39,477 bases of DNA from assembly GCA_945865695.1 (NCBI GenBank), contig CAMBFX010000010.1, forward strand, positions 1-39,477, read 5' to 3'. Below, in pieces: positions 25,788 through 33,685 of the stretch (the first letter of the stretch is position 1; each line of letters begins with the position of its first letter). Below the pieces are notes generated by a model. It searched no databases. It saw only the letters and a program-made list of their open reading frames with translations, and was not told where the DNA came from. Origin of the DNA: Chryseobacterium gleum (GTDB lineage: Bacteria > Bacteroidota > Bacteroidia > Flavobacteriales_D > UBA2798). A program made the position numbers and the translations under genes.

Positions 25788-26344
25788 TATACCTACTAAT
25801 TTTTAGTTTTTTGGTGATTACGTCATGTAATACAAAACCAGATTTCAGTGCTGAAATTAAAACGATTGATAGTTTAGAAACAGCGGTGAATCAAAGTTTA
25901 TCAGAATATAAAACGTTCGATACTTCATGGATAAATCCGGTGACTCAGAAGTCAAATTATAATGTGAAGTTGATTAAGCAATTTTATAATCCAGATTCAA
26001 TCATTGCTGAAGATGTTAAATTAATTTCCTATTATAAAGGATTTAGAAAAGTAGGACCTAATTTAAATAAACAACGTAAGAAGCTTTTGGATGGTTTTCA
26101 AAAGTCACTTACGCAATTGAAAGATTTGAAAACTGACGCAGAAAATGGAGCGTTGAAAAAAGAAGACCTTGATAAATACATACTTGAGGAAAAGGCTGTA
26201 ACCACAGAGCTCATTTATAAGTTTAACGATTTAAAATATACTGTTCAAGAAGTTTTGAAGAATTACGATTCTTTGAACCCAATGATCGAAAAGATAATTG
26301 AAGTGTATAAACTAAAGAATGACGAATCAGAAAAAAAGAAATAA
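25775..26344 (+). CDS. Lipoprotein with long helical, coiled-coil-like body
   Basis: A 189-residue predicted lipoprotein with lipobox VITSC (Cys18). The mature part is almost entirely polar helix rich in Lys, Glu and Leu (for example KLLDGFQKSLTQLKDLKTDA), suggesting a coiled coil. No named family recognised. Its first 13 bp overlap the end of serS and its last 26 bp overlap the start of the TPR protein, a chain that implies translational coupling. The pairing with an exported TPR protein suggests a joint envelope role; the link to serS may only be transcriptional. Confidence 0.78.
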   Translation: MDKIVYLLIFSFLVITSCNTKPDFSAEIKTIDSLETAVNQSLSEYKTFDTSWINPVTQKSNYNVKLIKQFYNPDSIIAEDVKLISYYKGFRKVGPNLNKQRKKLLDGFQKSLTQLKDLKTDAENGALKKEDLDKYILEEKAVTTELIYKFNDLKYTVQEVLKNYDSLNPMIEKIIEVYKLKNDESEKKK

Positions 26345-28190
26345 GCCAAAATTGTTCATACGTTTAATAAATATATTAATTTTTCTATTCTTAACTTTTC
26401 CTGTTTTCTCACAGGCTTCGAGTGACCAACAATTAGCTGCACAATATTTTCAATCGGGTGAGTTTGATAAGGCAGTATTGTATTACGAAAAACTATACAG
26501 TAAAAAACCAACTACTTTTTATTATAATTATTTATTAAAGTGTCAGATTGAATTGAAAGATTACAAATCTGCCAATAAGCTCATCAAGAAACACATGAAA
26601 AATGAGCCAGGAAATCCAATATTTTATATTGATTTAGGTTCCTTGAATAAATTAGAAAGCGATGTAGATGAGTCTTTAAAAAATTATGATAAAGTTTTAA
26701 AAGAAATGTCGGGAAATGTAAATCAAGCGCAAGCACTCGGTGCCGCTTTTAAGGCTAAAGAAGAGTTTGGTTACGCATTGAAAGTATATGAAAAGGCAGA
26801 TAAACTTTTAAATGGAACTACACCTTTCAATATTTTTATTGCTGATATTTATTTAATACAAGGTGAATTTAATAAAGCAATTGATCAATATATTTTATTG
26901 GCGGAAAAAGGAGAGACTTATGTTAGTCAGGCGCAAAATGTCCTAGCTATTAACGTGAATTTTGAACATGATAATAATTCAAAAGTAGATTATCTTAAAT
27001 CTGAATTATTAAAGAAAGTTCAGAAAGATCCAGGAAATGATATTTACAATGAAATGCTTATTTGGTTTTACAAACAAAAAAATGATTATGCCACCGCTTT
27101 TATTCAAGTAAAAGCATTAGATAAAAGAAAAAATCAAATAGATCGCGTTTTTCAATTTGCACAAGAATGTAAGAATAATGACAAATTAGATATTGCTCAA
27201 AATGCATTTACCTACATCATTGATAAAGGAAATAATGGAAATAGTTATTATGTGGAAAGCAGAATGGAATTAGTAGATGTGCTTTTCAAAAAGGTGGTGT
27301 CGAGAGGAATTTATGAAGAAACAGATTTATTAGCATTAGAACAGAATTATGTTGATGTTTTAAACGAATTAGGTCGAAATGCTCAAACAGTTAATTTGGT
27401 AAAAGGGTTAGCAAAAATTGAAGCATTTTATGTGCAGCGTCCCGATTCAGCAATTGTTTTATTGGAAGAAGCATTAGCTTTTCCTGGTTTATTATTAAAA
27501 ACTCAAGCCGAGATTAAATTAGATTTAGCCGATGTGTTATTGTTGAATGGAGATGTTTGGGAATCTTCATTGTATTATTCTCAGGTTGAAAAATCATTTA
27601 AGAATGATGTTATTGGTCATGAAGCGAAATTTAGAAATGCAAAAATTTCTTATTTCACTGGAGATTTTAATTGGGCGCGAGCGCAATTGGATGTTCTGAA
27701 AAAGTCTACCTCTAAATTAATTGCCAATGATGCCATGCAATTAAGTCTTTTGATTTCGGATAATTTAACGGTAGATTCTTTATTCGAACCTTTACAAATG
27801 TATTCTCGTGCAGATTTAAAATTATTTAGAAACGATACCAAAGGAGCCGAAAAAACATTAGATACACTTTCAATGCTCTACTCATGGCATTCATTGGCTG
27901 ATGAAATACATTATATGAGATTTCGTATAGCTAAACAGGAAAAGAATTTTGATAAAGCGGTGAAGGAATTAACAGTTGTTTCGGATCAGTTTTCATTTGA
28001 TATTTTAGCTGATGATGCCTTATTTAACTTGGCGGAAATTTTTCATTACTATTATAAAGACGAGGAAAAAGCGGCTGAATATTACAAACGAATATTATTT
28101 GATCATCCCGGGAGTTTATATGTGATTGAAGCTAGAAAACGATTTAGAACCATTCGTGGTGAAGGTTCGGAAGAAAATTCAGGTGAATGA
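26319..28190 (+). CDS. Exported TPR-repeat protein
   Basis: A 623-residue protein with a basic N-terminus, one hydrophobic signal segment ending PVFSQA (about residue 32) and tetratricopeptide repeats through most of its length. The first clear repeat is QQLAAQYFQSGEFDKAVLYY (about 37-56). The last, AAEYYKRILFDHPGSLYVIE (about 590-610), resembles the TPRs of outer-membrane assembly and cell-division proteins such as CpoB/YbgF and BamD. It is probably periplasmic, a scaffold for protein-protein contacts. It overlaps the coiled-coil lipoprotein gene by 26 bp, and a broken exported gene follows with an ATGA overlap. A gliding or T9SS connection is possible but not shown. Confidence 0.85.
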   Translation: MTNQKKRNKPKLFIRLINILIFLFLTFPVFSQASSDQQLAAQYFQSGEFDKAVLYYEKLYSKKPTTFYYNYLLKCQIELKDYKSANKLIKKHMKNEPGNPIFYIDLGSLNKLESDVDESLKNYDKVLKEMSGNVNQAQALGAAFKAKEEFGYALKVYEKADKLLNGTTPFNIFIADIYLIQGEFNKAIDQYILLAEKGETYVSQAQNVLAINVNFEHDNNSKVDYLKSELLKKVQKDPGNDIYNEMLIWFYKQKNDYATAFIQVKALDKRKNQIDRVFQFAQECKNNDKLDIAQNAFTYIIDKGNNGNSYYVESRMELVDVLFKKVVSRGIYEETDLLALEQNYVDVLNELGRNAQTVNLVKGLAKIEAFYVQRPDSAIVLLEEALAFPGLLLKTQAEIKLDLADVLLLNGDVWESSLYYSQVEKSFKNDVIGHEAKFRNAKISYFTGDFNWARAQLDVLKKSTSKLIANDAMQLSLLISDNLTVDSLFEPLQMYSRADLKLFRNDTKGAEKTLDTLSMLYSWHSLADEIHYMRFRIAKQEKNFDKAVKELTVVSDQFSFDILADDALFNLAEIFHYYYKDEEKAAEYYKRILFDHPGSLYVIEARKRFRTIRGEGSEENSGE

Positions 28191-28264
28191 AAAAATCAAT
28201 TTCTATACTAATATTCTGTATTTTATTTTCAATTTCATATTCCCAAAATATTTCGATAGATTGA
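28187..28264 (+). pseudogene. Orphan signal peptide, probable remnant of an exported-protein gene
   Basis: A 25-codon frame starting in the ATGA overlap with the TPR gene stop. It codes a textbook signal peptide (MKKSISILIFCILFSISYSQ, cleavage expected after SYSQ or just before it) and then stops after NISID. The next 170 bp have stops in the continuing frame (first at 28262, more near 28304 and 28328) and no gene, with a short inverted repeat CGAGAAAT/ATTTCTCG bracketing part of it (about 28269 and 28380). Best read as a decayed fourth gene of the serS operon. A tiny secreted peptide is possible but less likely. Confidence 0.5.
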
Positions 28265-28404
28265 GTTAAACGAGAAATTATTTATGAAGGAATCAGAAGT
28301 GATGTATGACTAGCTAGGAGGGAAAAATAGAATGAAGTAGTTGGCAGTTTACAGATGGCAAAGGTAGAAAATTTTGAACTATTTCTCGTTCGAATGAAGT
28401 GATT

Positions 28405-28432
28405 TTAAATTTTGAATATTAAATTTTGAATA
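28405..28432. repeat. Two perfect tandem 14-mers just before the DUF4286 gene
   Basis: TTAAATTTTGAATA occurs at 28405-28418 and again at 28419-28432, ending 4 bp before the ATG at 28437. It belongs with the other short repeat arrays that touch gene starts in this window. Confidence 0.75.
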
Positions 28433-28436
28433 AAGA

Positions 28437-28757
28437 ATGATAATCTATAACGTAACAATAAGCATTGATGTGGACGTTCACGAAGAATGGGTGCAATGGA
28501 TGAAAGACAAGCATATTCCAGATGTATTGGAAACAGGAATGTTCATTGAAAGTCGTTTTACAAGAGTGATGGGTGAAGAAGAAAATGGAAAAACATATTC
28601 TATTCAATATTTATGTTCGAGCATGGAGATTTATGAAAAATATCAATCCGAACATGCTCCACGTTTACAAAAAGAAGTGGCAGCAAAATATCCGGGTAAA
28701 TTTTCTGCTTTTAGAACGATATTGAATGTGGTGGATATTAAGGAAGCCAATAAGTGA
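28437..28757 (+). CDS. DUF4286 family protein
   Basis: A 106-residue cytoplasmic protein matching a small Bacteroidota family (DUF4286): MIIYNVTISIDVDVHEEWVQ, then KHIPDVLETGMF, and a dimeric alpha/beta-barrel-like pattern with SIQYLCSSMEIYEKYQSEHA. The length is as expected. Function unknown. It precedes rsmA by about 65 bp, a neighbourhood that I recall as recurring in Flavobacteriia, which may hint at a translation-related role. Its leader is the tandem 14-mer repeat. Confidence 0.82.
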   Translation: MIIYNVTISIDVDVHEEWVQWMKDKHIPDVLETGMFIESRFTRVMGEEENGKTYSIQYLCSSMEIYEKYQSEHAPRLQKEVAAKYPGKFSAFRTILNVVDIKEANK

Positions 28758-28791
28758 ATGAGCCAATTAGCAAATAAGCCGATAATTAACT

Positions 28792-28823
28792 CACCAAATC
28801 ACCAAATCAACAAATCAACAAAT
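28792..28823. repeat. Four tandem octamers CAMCAAAT ending on the rsmA start codon
   Basis: CACCAAAT, CACCAAAT, CAACAAAT, CAACAAAT. The last two bases of unit 4 are the A and T of the rsmA ATG (28822-28824). Same family and same phase as 31645-31676. Confidence 0.85.
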
Positions 28824-29598
28824 GAATTACGTTAAGCCCAAAAAACATCTCGGTCAGCATTTTTTGCACGATAAAGATATTTGTCAGCAAATAGCAAATT
28901 CATTAACGTTTCATGGCGATTATAAAGATTTAATTGAGATTGGTCCTGGCACGGGTGCATTGACAGAATTCTTGGTTCATCATAAAAATATTCATCTTCA
29001 TTTGATGGATATCGATCCTGAATCGATTACTTATTTGAATGAAAATTTTAAAGACAAGGTAAAAACGATCGTTCATGATGATTTTTTGCATTATCAATTA
29101 GAAAGATTGATTCCTGAAGGAAAAATCGGAATCGTTGGTAATTTTCCCTATCATATTTCTACCCAAATTTTATTTCGAGTGCTTGAATACAAAGATAGAA
29201 TTCCAGAAGTGGTAGGAATGTTTCAAAAGGAAGTTGCCGTTAGAATTGCAGAGGGCCCAGGAAGCAAAGATTATGGAATCATTTCTGTTTTATTGCAAGC
29301 GTATTACGATATCGAATATTTATTTACGGTGGATGAACATGTTTTTACGCCTCCTCCCAAAGTAAAATCAGGAGTGATTCGATTAACGAGAAATAAAGTT
29401 CAGAAATTAGATTGTGATGAGGTTCTTTTCAAACAAGTGGTAAAAACATGTTTCAATCAACGAAGAAAAATGATTCGTAATTCTATTCGAACATTAAATC
29501 CAAATGCGGCAGATCATAAATATTTCACTAGACGCCCAGAACAATTAAGTGTTGCAGAATTTGTGGAGTTGACCAATTGGGTGAAGGAGAATTCTTAG
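28822..29598 (+). CDS. rsmA: 16S rRNA dimethyladenosine transferase RsmA/KsgA
   Basis: Dimethylates the two adjacent adenosines in the 3'-terminal hairpin of 16S rRNA during 30S maturation, with SAM as donor. At 258 residues it has the family length. N-terminal KKHLGQHFLHD (7-17), SAM motif I IEIGPGTGALT (38-48), the acidic motif LMDIDPE and catalytic NFPY (107-110, usually NLPY or NIPY). The C-terminal domain has VFTPPPKVKSGVIRL and CFNQRRKMIRNSI. The start is fixed by the MNYVKPKKHLGQHF N-terminus; no Shine-Dalgarno is present, and the leader is an octamer repeat. The hairpin at 29599 directly follows the stop. Confidence 0.96.
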   Translation: MNYVKPKKHLGQHFLHDKDICQQIANSLTFHGDYKDLIEIGPGTGALTEFLVHHKNIHLHLMDIDPESITYLNENFKDKVKTIVHDDFLHYQLERLIPEGKIGIVGNFPYHISTQILFRVLEYKDRIPEVVGMFQKEVAVRIAEGPGSKDYGIISVLLQAYYDIEYLFTVDEHVFTPPPKVKSGVIRLTRNKVQKLDCDEVLFKQVVKTCFNQRRKMIRNSIRTLNPNAADHKYFTRRPEQLSVAEFVELTNWVKENS

Positions 29599-29689
29599 CA
29601 GTTGGCTTCAGCCAACTGATTAAAAAATTTTACAAATTTTTAGGCTTTAGCCGAACAAAAACATTTGCATTTATTTTGGCTTAAGCCTG
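29599..29689. repeat. GGCT/AGCC palindrome cluster after rsmA, also a likely terminator
   Basis: A perfect 9-bp hairpin CAGTTGGCT-TC-AGCCAACTG (29599-29618) begins right after the rsmA stop and is followed by A/T tracts. Further palindromes GGCTTTAGCC (29643-29652) and GGCTTAAGCC (29680-29689) follow. It looks like a dispersed GGCTnnAGCC repeat that can also end rsmA transcription. Confidence 0.65.
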
Positions 29690-29792
29690 ATTGGATTCAT
29701 TGGTAGATAAATTTACTATTAAAATCATTTTAGAAAGGCTTATTTGGCCTAAGAAATCCTATTGCAGCAACTAATTTCCCCAAACCTTTTCC

Positions 29793-29800
29793 TACCTTTG
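29793..29800 (+). promoter_or_regulatory. -7 box of mgtE, 4 nt before the start codon
   Basis: TACCTTTG matches TAnnTTTG; the mgtE ATG starts 4 nt after it. If this is the promoter, transcription starts at or very near the ATG, giving a leaderless mRNA. No -33 TTG at the usual spacing. Confidence 0.5.
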
Positions 29801-29804
29801 TTAC

Positions 29805-31160
29805 ATGCAATTTGAACTCACGCAAGAATACATCGATAATCTCAAAGAAGCCGTTGAAAAAGGCAACGATGGTTTCATTGTATCTTGTTTAAATGATTTG
29901 CATCCTGCCGATATTGCCGAAATTCTGAATTTACTCAATGAAGATGATGCTCAATATATTTTCAAACTTGTTGATGCAGATAAGGCCGGTGATACCCTTC
30001 TTGAATTGGATGATGATGCGCGTGAGCATTTATTAGAATCTTTAACTACAAAAGAAATTGCCGCCCACCTTGAAGAAATGGATTCGGATGATGCGGCCGA
30101 TGTAGTGGGTGAATTATCTGAAGATAAACAGCGGGAAGTAATTTCTCAGATTGAAGATAAGGGGCAGGTTAGTGATATCGAACATCTCCTCGAGTATGAC
30201 GAAGAATCTGCCGGGGCTTTAATGGCGCGTGAGTTGATTCGTGCCAATATGAATTGGACAGCCGATCAATGCATTGTAGAAATGAGAAAGCAAGCAGAAG
30301 AAGTGGAAACCATTTACACCGTTTATGTAGTAGATAATGACGATAAATTGGTTGGATTACTTTCATTGAAATCATTATTATTTGCTGGACCAAAAACAGA
30401 AATTAGTAGTTTATACAATAGGGATATAAAATTTGTTGAGGCTCATACTCCAAAAGAAGACGTTGCGAATATGATGGAGAAATACGACTTAGTAGTGATG
30501 CCTGTTGTAGATGAAAATAATCGTTTGTTGGGTAGAATTACCATTGATGATGTGGTGGATGTGATCAAGGAAGAAGCTGAAGAAGATTATTTAATGATGT
30601 CAGGTATTTCTCAAGATATTGAATCTACCGATAGATGGCTGGTGATTTCACGTGCACGTTTGCCTTGGTTAATTGTGGGAATGTTTGGAGGAATTTTTGC
30701 TTCGCTTTTAATTGGTGTGTATGAGCCAGATTTAATGTTGCATCCCGAAATGGCGTTTTTCATTCCGTTAATTGCAGCCATGGGTGGAAATGTGGGTGTA
30801 CAATCTTCTGCCTTGGTGGTTCAGGGTTTGGCGAATAATTCATTGAGTAAGGATGGTATTTTTCCAAAGTTGATGAAAGAATTGGGAATAGGATTTTTAA
30901 ATGGAATAATCTGTTCGATATTAATTTTTGGATATAATTTTTTTGTGAGTGATTCTTATGGATTAAGTTTTACTGTTAGTATTGCTTTGTTTTCAGTTAT
31001 TTGTTTTGCTGCTGTTTTTGGCACTTTCGTTCCGTTGATATTGAATAAGTATAAAATAGATCCTGCATTAGCAACGGGTCCATTTATCACCACTATGAAT
31101 GATATTGTTGGATTAGTAATTTATTTTCTCATAGGTAAAATGCTATATATTTATTTCTGA
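29805..31160 (+). CDS. mgtE: Magnesium transporter MgtE
   Basis: A 451-residue magnesium channel of the inner membrane. The N-terminal Mg2+-sensing superhelical domain (about 1-130) contains LHPADIAEILNLL and MDSDDAADVVGEL. It is followed by two CBS domains (about 135-260, first repeat VYVVDNDDKLVGLLSLKSLL, second VMPVVDENNRLLGRITIDDV) and five transmembrane helices (about 280-451) with the pore-lining PLIAAMGGNVGVQSS and GPFITTMNDIVGLVIYF. Acidic residues in the cytoplasmic domains allow gating by intracellular magnesium, as known for the family. The start MQFELTQEY is typical, and a TACCTTTG box lies 4 nt before it. The stop overlaps the next start by 1 bp. Confidence 0.95.
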   Translation: MQFELTQEYIDNLKEAVEKGNDGFIVSCLNDLHPADIAEILNLLNEDDAQYIFKLVDADKAGDTLLELDDDAREHLLESLTTKEIAAHLEEMDSDDAADVVGELSEDKQREVISQIEDKGQVSDIEHLLEYDEESAGALMARELIRANMNWTADQCIVEMRKQAEEVETIYTVYVVDNDDKLVGLLSLKSLLFAGPKTEISSLYNRDIKFVEAHTPKEDVANMMEKYDLVVMPVVDENNRLLGRITIDDVVDVIKEEAEEDYLMMSGISQDIESTDRWLVISRARLPWLIVGMFGGIFASLLIGVYEPDLMLHPEMAFFIPLIAAMGGNVGVQSSALVVQGLANNSLSKDGIFPKLMKELGIGFLNGIICSILIFGYNFFVSDSYGLSFTVSIALFSVICFAAVFGTFVPLILNKYKIDPALATGPFITTMNDIVGLVIYFLIGKMLYIYF

Positions 31161-31441
31161 TGGAAAAACCTTCAAAAGCAACTCAAGATGGCATTCGTAT
31201 TCTAGTAGTTTCGATTGCTTGTTTAGGCGGATATTTTTTTTCGCAAGTGGTGATTTTCGGTCGCCCGTTCAATTCCCAAACATTAATAGTGGGAGTGATT
31301 TGTTCTTTCTCTGTGTCATTAGGCCTGCATTTTTTTCAACGAAAAAAAGAGAAAAAGAAACAAGAAGAAATTTCAAGAGAAAAAGAAAAGAAATTCGAAG
31401 AAGAAGCTGAAAAATCTAATAACGATAATATCATTGATTGA
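31160..31441 (+). CDS. Small two-span membrane protein coupled to mgtE
   Basis: A 93-residue protein with two predicted membrane helices (about residues 12-32 and 41-60: GIRILVVSIACLGGYFFSQV, then TLIVGVICSFSVSLGLHFF) and a highly charged Lys/Glu C-terminal tail (from about 61). No family recognised. Its ATG overlaps the mgtE TGA by 1 bp, so it is translationally coupled and could be an accessory or stabilising subunit of the transporter; that is inference from position only. The tail composition suggests a cytoplasmic location. Confidence 0.75.
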   Translation: MEKPSKATQDGIRILVVSIACLGGYFFSQVVIFGRPFNSQTLIVGVICSFSVSLGLHFFQRKKEKKKQEEISREKEKKFEEEAEKSNNDNIID

Positions 31442-31536
31442 TAAAAATATTTTAATTATTTATTCGCTAAGCTCATGATAAAGTTATTGATGTAAGATTT
31501 ATGAAGTAAAGAAAAAGGTAATAAATTAATCACCAT

Positions 31537-31644
31537 CCTTCGATGTGAAGCTTTAAGAATCGCTTCTACTCAGGATGACAAAAACTAAAATAAGTAAGTG
31601 GTCACCCTGAGTAGTTTTGTTTCTTAACAAAACGTATCGAAGGG
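31537..31644. repeat. Inverted repeat with CCTTCGAT ends and CTCAGG/TGAC core
   Basis: The left arm 31537-31580 (CCTTCGAT, then AAGAA, then CTACTCAGGATGAC) and right arm 31600-31644 (inverted: CCTTCGAT, TTAAGAA, CTACTCAGGGTGAC) are imperfect mirror copies around a 19-bp A-rich spacer. It resembles a non-coding dispersed or MITE-like element of Bacteroidota; no transposase is near. Confidence 0.75.
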
Positions 31645-31676
31645 CTCCAAATCATCAAATCAATAAATCACCAAAT
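31645..31676. repeat. Four tandem octamers ending on the hydroxyacid dehydrogenase start codon
   Basis: CTCCAAAT, CATCAAAT, CAATAAAT, CACCAAAT. As at rsmA, the last AT of unit 4 is the AT of the ATG at 31675. Confidence 0.8.
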
Positions 31677-32619
31677 GAAAGTCGCATTCATCGATAGCGT
31701 TCACCCGGCATTAGAATCCGAATTAAAAAATAACGGTTATCAATGTGCAGATTTTTTTCATTCGTCAAAAGAAGAAATGAAAACGATCATTAGTGGCTAT
31801 GATGGAATCGTGATTCGTTCACGTTTTCGAATGGACGAAGATTTTTTAAAACATGCTGTCAATTTAAAATTCATTGCACGCTCGGGTGCTGGCATGGAAA
31901 ACATAGATCTAGAATATTGTAAGAAAAGAAATATCACTTGTTTTAATTCTCCCGAAGGAAATGCCGATGCGGTGGGAGAGCATGCAGTAGCCATGTTGTT
32001 ATCTCTGTTTAATAATATTATTCGTGCCGATGCCGAAGTAAGAAAAGGTATTTGGGAGCGCGAAGGAAATAGAGGATATGAATTAGAAGGAAAAACAGTT
32101 GGGATTATCGGATTTGGAAATATGGGTGGCTCGTTTGCAAAAAAACTACGTGGATTTGATTGTAAAATTTTAGCTTACGATAAATACAAAGAAAATTTTG
32201 CTCCTGATTATGTAAAAGAAGTTTCATTAGAAGAACTACAGAATGAATCGGATATTGTAAGTTTACATTTGCCTATTAATTCCGAAACAAATCATTTTTT
32301 CAATGCAGATTTTATTTCTAAAATGAACAAACCATTTTTTTTAATCAATACGGCTCGAGGAAAAAACGTAAATACAAATGATTTGATAGATGGAATGAAA
32401 ACTGAGAAAATAAAAGGAGCTTGTCTAGATGTTTTAGAATACGAATTGGCTTCATTTGAAAAACTTGATATTAAACAATTACCCGAGCCTTTTCAATATT
32501 TAGTAAAATCAGATAGAGTAGTATTATCTCCGCATATCGCTGGTTGGACATTTGAATCGTATAGAAAATTATCTTCTTATTTGGCCGAAAAGATAATTGC
32601 AAAATTTGGAAAGTTTTGA
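31675..32619 (+). CDS. D-isomer-specific 2-hydroxyacid dehydrogenase (phosphoglycerate dehydrogenase-like)
   Basis: A 314-residue NAD-dependent dehydrogenase acting on a D-2-hydroxy acid in the cytoplasm, possibly 3-phosphoglycerate in serine synthesis. The Rossmann motif is VGIIGFGNMGGSFAKKL (142-158). The catalytic triad is Arg228 (NTARG), Glu255 (DVLEYE) and His287 (SPHIAGWT). It has no C-terminal ACT domain, so it is the short type without the known serine-feedback domain. It stands alone with no serC or serB nearby, leaving the substrate open (glyoxylate and hydroxypyruvate are alternatives). The leader is an octamer repeat that runs into the ATG, preceded by an inverted repeat. Confidence 0.88.
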   Translation: MKVAFIDSVHPALESELKNNGYQCADFFHSSKEEMKTIISGYDGIVIRSRFRMDEDFLKHAVNLKFIARSGAGMENIDLEYCKKRNITCFNSPEGNADAVGEHAVAMLLSLFNNIIRADAEVRKGIWEREGNRGYELEGKTVGIIGFGNMGGSFAKKLRGFDCKILAYDKYKENFAPDYVKEVSLEELQNESDIVSLHLPINSETNHFFNADFISKMNKPFFLINTARGKNVNTNDLIDGMKTEKIKGACLDVLEYELASFEKLDIKQLPEPFQYLVKSDRVVLSPHIAGWTFESYRKLSSYLAEKIIAKFGKF

Positions 32620-32744
32620 CACCAATTTCAATAGAATTGCAGCAGTTTGTTTCTTTAAATGTTTTGCAATGGAGTGATGGAAAACAAAAACCAACTAGTA
32701 GAATAGAGAATCTAAGTATGGATTTTTAGGTTGGGTGAAATGAA

Positions 32745-33410
32745 TTATTTCATCTTATCCTTAAAAATTTTCTCAAACTTTTCCAATTTAGGAGCAATCA
32801 CCATTCTACAATAACCTTGAGATTTATTATTGTTATAATAATTTTGATGTTCAGCTTTTGCACCATAGAAAATATCGAATGCAGCAATTTCCGTCACGAC
32901 TTTATTTTCAAAAGCACCTTCGTCATTTAATTTTTTCTTGTATTCTTCGGCTAATTTTTTTTGTTCATCGGAATGATAAAAAATAGCAGAACGATATTGT
33001 GTTCCCACATCGTATCCTTGACGATTTAAGGTGGTTGGATCATGTGATGACCAAAATACTTCTAATAGTTCTTTGAACGTGATGATTTGTGGGTCATAAG
33101 TAATTTGAATTACTTCTGCATGTCCAGTTGTGCCATTACAAACGGCTTCATAGGATGGATTTTTAACGCTTCCTCCAGTGAAACCTGAAACAACTGTGTC
33201 AACTCCTTTCAATTGTTGGAAAATAGCTTCTACACACCAATAACATCCAGCGCCAAAAGTGGCGGTATCTAAATCATTTTTATTACTCATAGTGGGAATA
33301 TTTTTTTGACTTACTTTAATCGTATCGTTAGATTCAACTTTGTTATCTGTTTGTCCGCATGCCGAAAACATCATCCAACTTCCTAGAAATAATGTGAGGG
33401 ATAATTTCAT
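32745..33410 (-). CDS. msrA: Peptide-methionine (S)-S-oxide reductase, predicted lipoprotein
   Basis: Repairs oxidised methionine (S-sulfoxide) in proteins. The 221 residues include a lipoprotein signal (MFSAC, Cys18), a linker, then the MsrA domain (about 50-215). The nucleophile Cys56 is in GAGCYWCVEAIF, with GTTGHAEVIQITYDP, QYRSAIFYHS, AEHQNYY and a C-terminal resolving cysteine in SQGYCRM. Membrane anchoring implies it works on envelope proteins, unlike cytoplasmic MsrA; no fused MsrB is present. Met41 could start a cytoplasmic form but the lipobox is clear. It overlaps the acylphosphatase gene by 4 bp as the last gene of rarA-acyP-msrA. Confidence 0.95.
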   Translation of the reverse strand: MKLSLTLFLGSWMMFSACGQTDNKVESNDTIKVSQKNIPTMSNKNDLDTATFGAGCYWCVEAIFQQLKGVDTVVSGFTGGSVKNPSYEAVCNGTTGHAEVIQITYDPQIITFKELLEVFWSSHDPTTLNRQGYDVGTQYRSAIFYHSDEQKKLAEEYKKKLNDEGAFENKVVTEIAAFDIFYGAKAEHQNYYNNNKSQGYCRMVIAPKLEKFEKIFKDKMK

Positions 33411-33685
33411 TTTAATTTTTTTATTTCAAATGTTTTGAATTCTTCAAAAGTACAAATCTCCTCAAAATCTATTTTTTTTACTAACGCTGTTTCTGGACCT
33501 TTATTGCACCATCGTAACATCGCTTCAATTTTTGATTCATCGCCTTGTAAAATCATTTCTACTTCTCCAGTGGGTAAATTCATTACCCAACCCATTAAAT
33601 GATATTCTTTAGCTCTCTTTAGTGCCAGTGATCTATATCCTACCTTCTGAACTTTACCTGAAATAATTACTTTATATGTTTTCAT
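33407..33685 (-). CDS. acyP: Acylphosphatase
   Basis: A 92-residue enzyme of the acylphosphatase fold that hydrolyses acyl phosphates such as carbamoyl or acetyl phosphate. Catalytic Arg18 is in KVQKVGYRSLAL and Asn36 in GWVMNLPTGEVE, both conserved. The usual G-V-Q-G-V-x-F-R loop has Lys for the second Gly and Tyr for the aromatic, a mild variant. Middle gene of a tightly overlapping operon: 1-bp overlap with rarA upstream and 4 bp with msrA downstream. Confidence 0.93.
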   Translation of the reverse strand: MKTYKVIISGKVQKVGYRSLALKRAKEYHLMGWVMNLPTGEVEMILQGDESKIEAMLRWCNKGPETALVKKIDFEEICTFEEFKTFEIKKLK

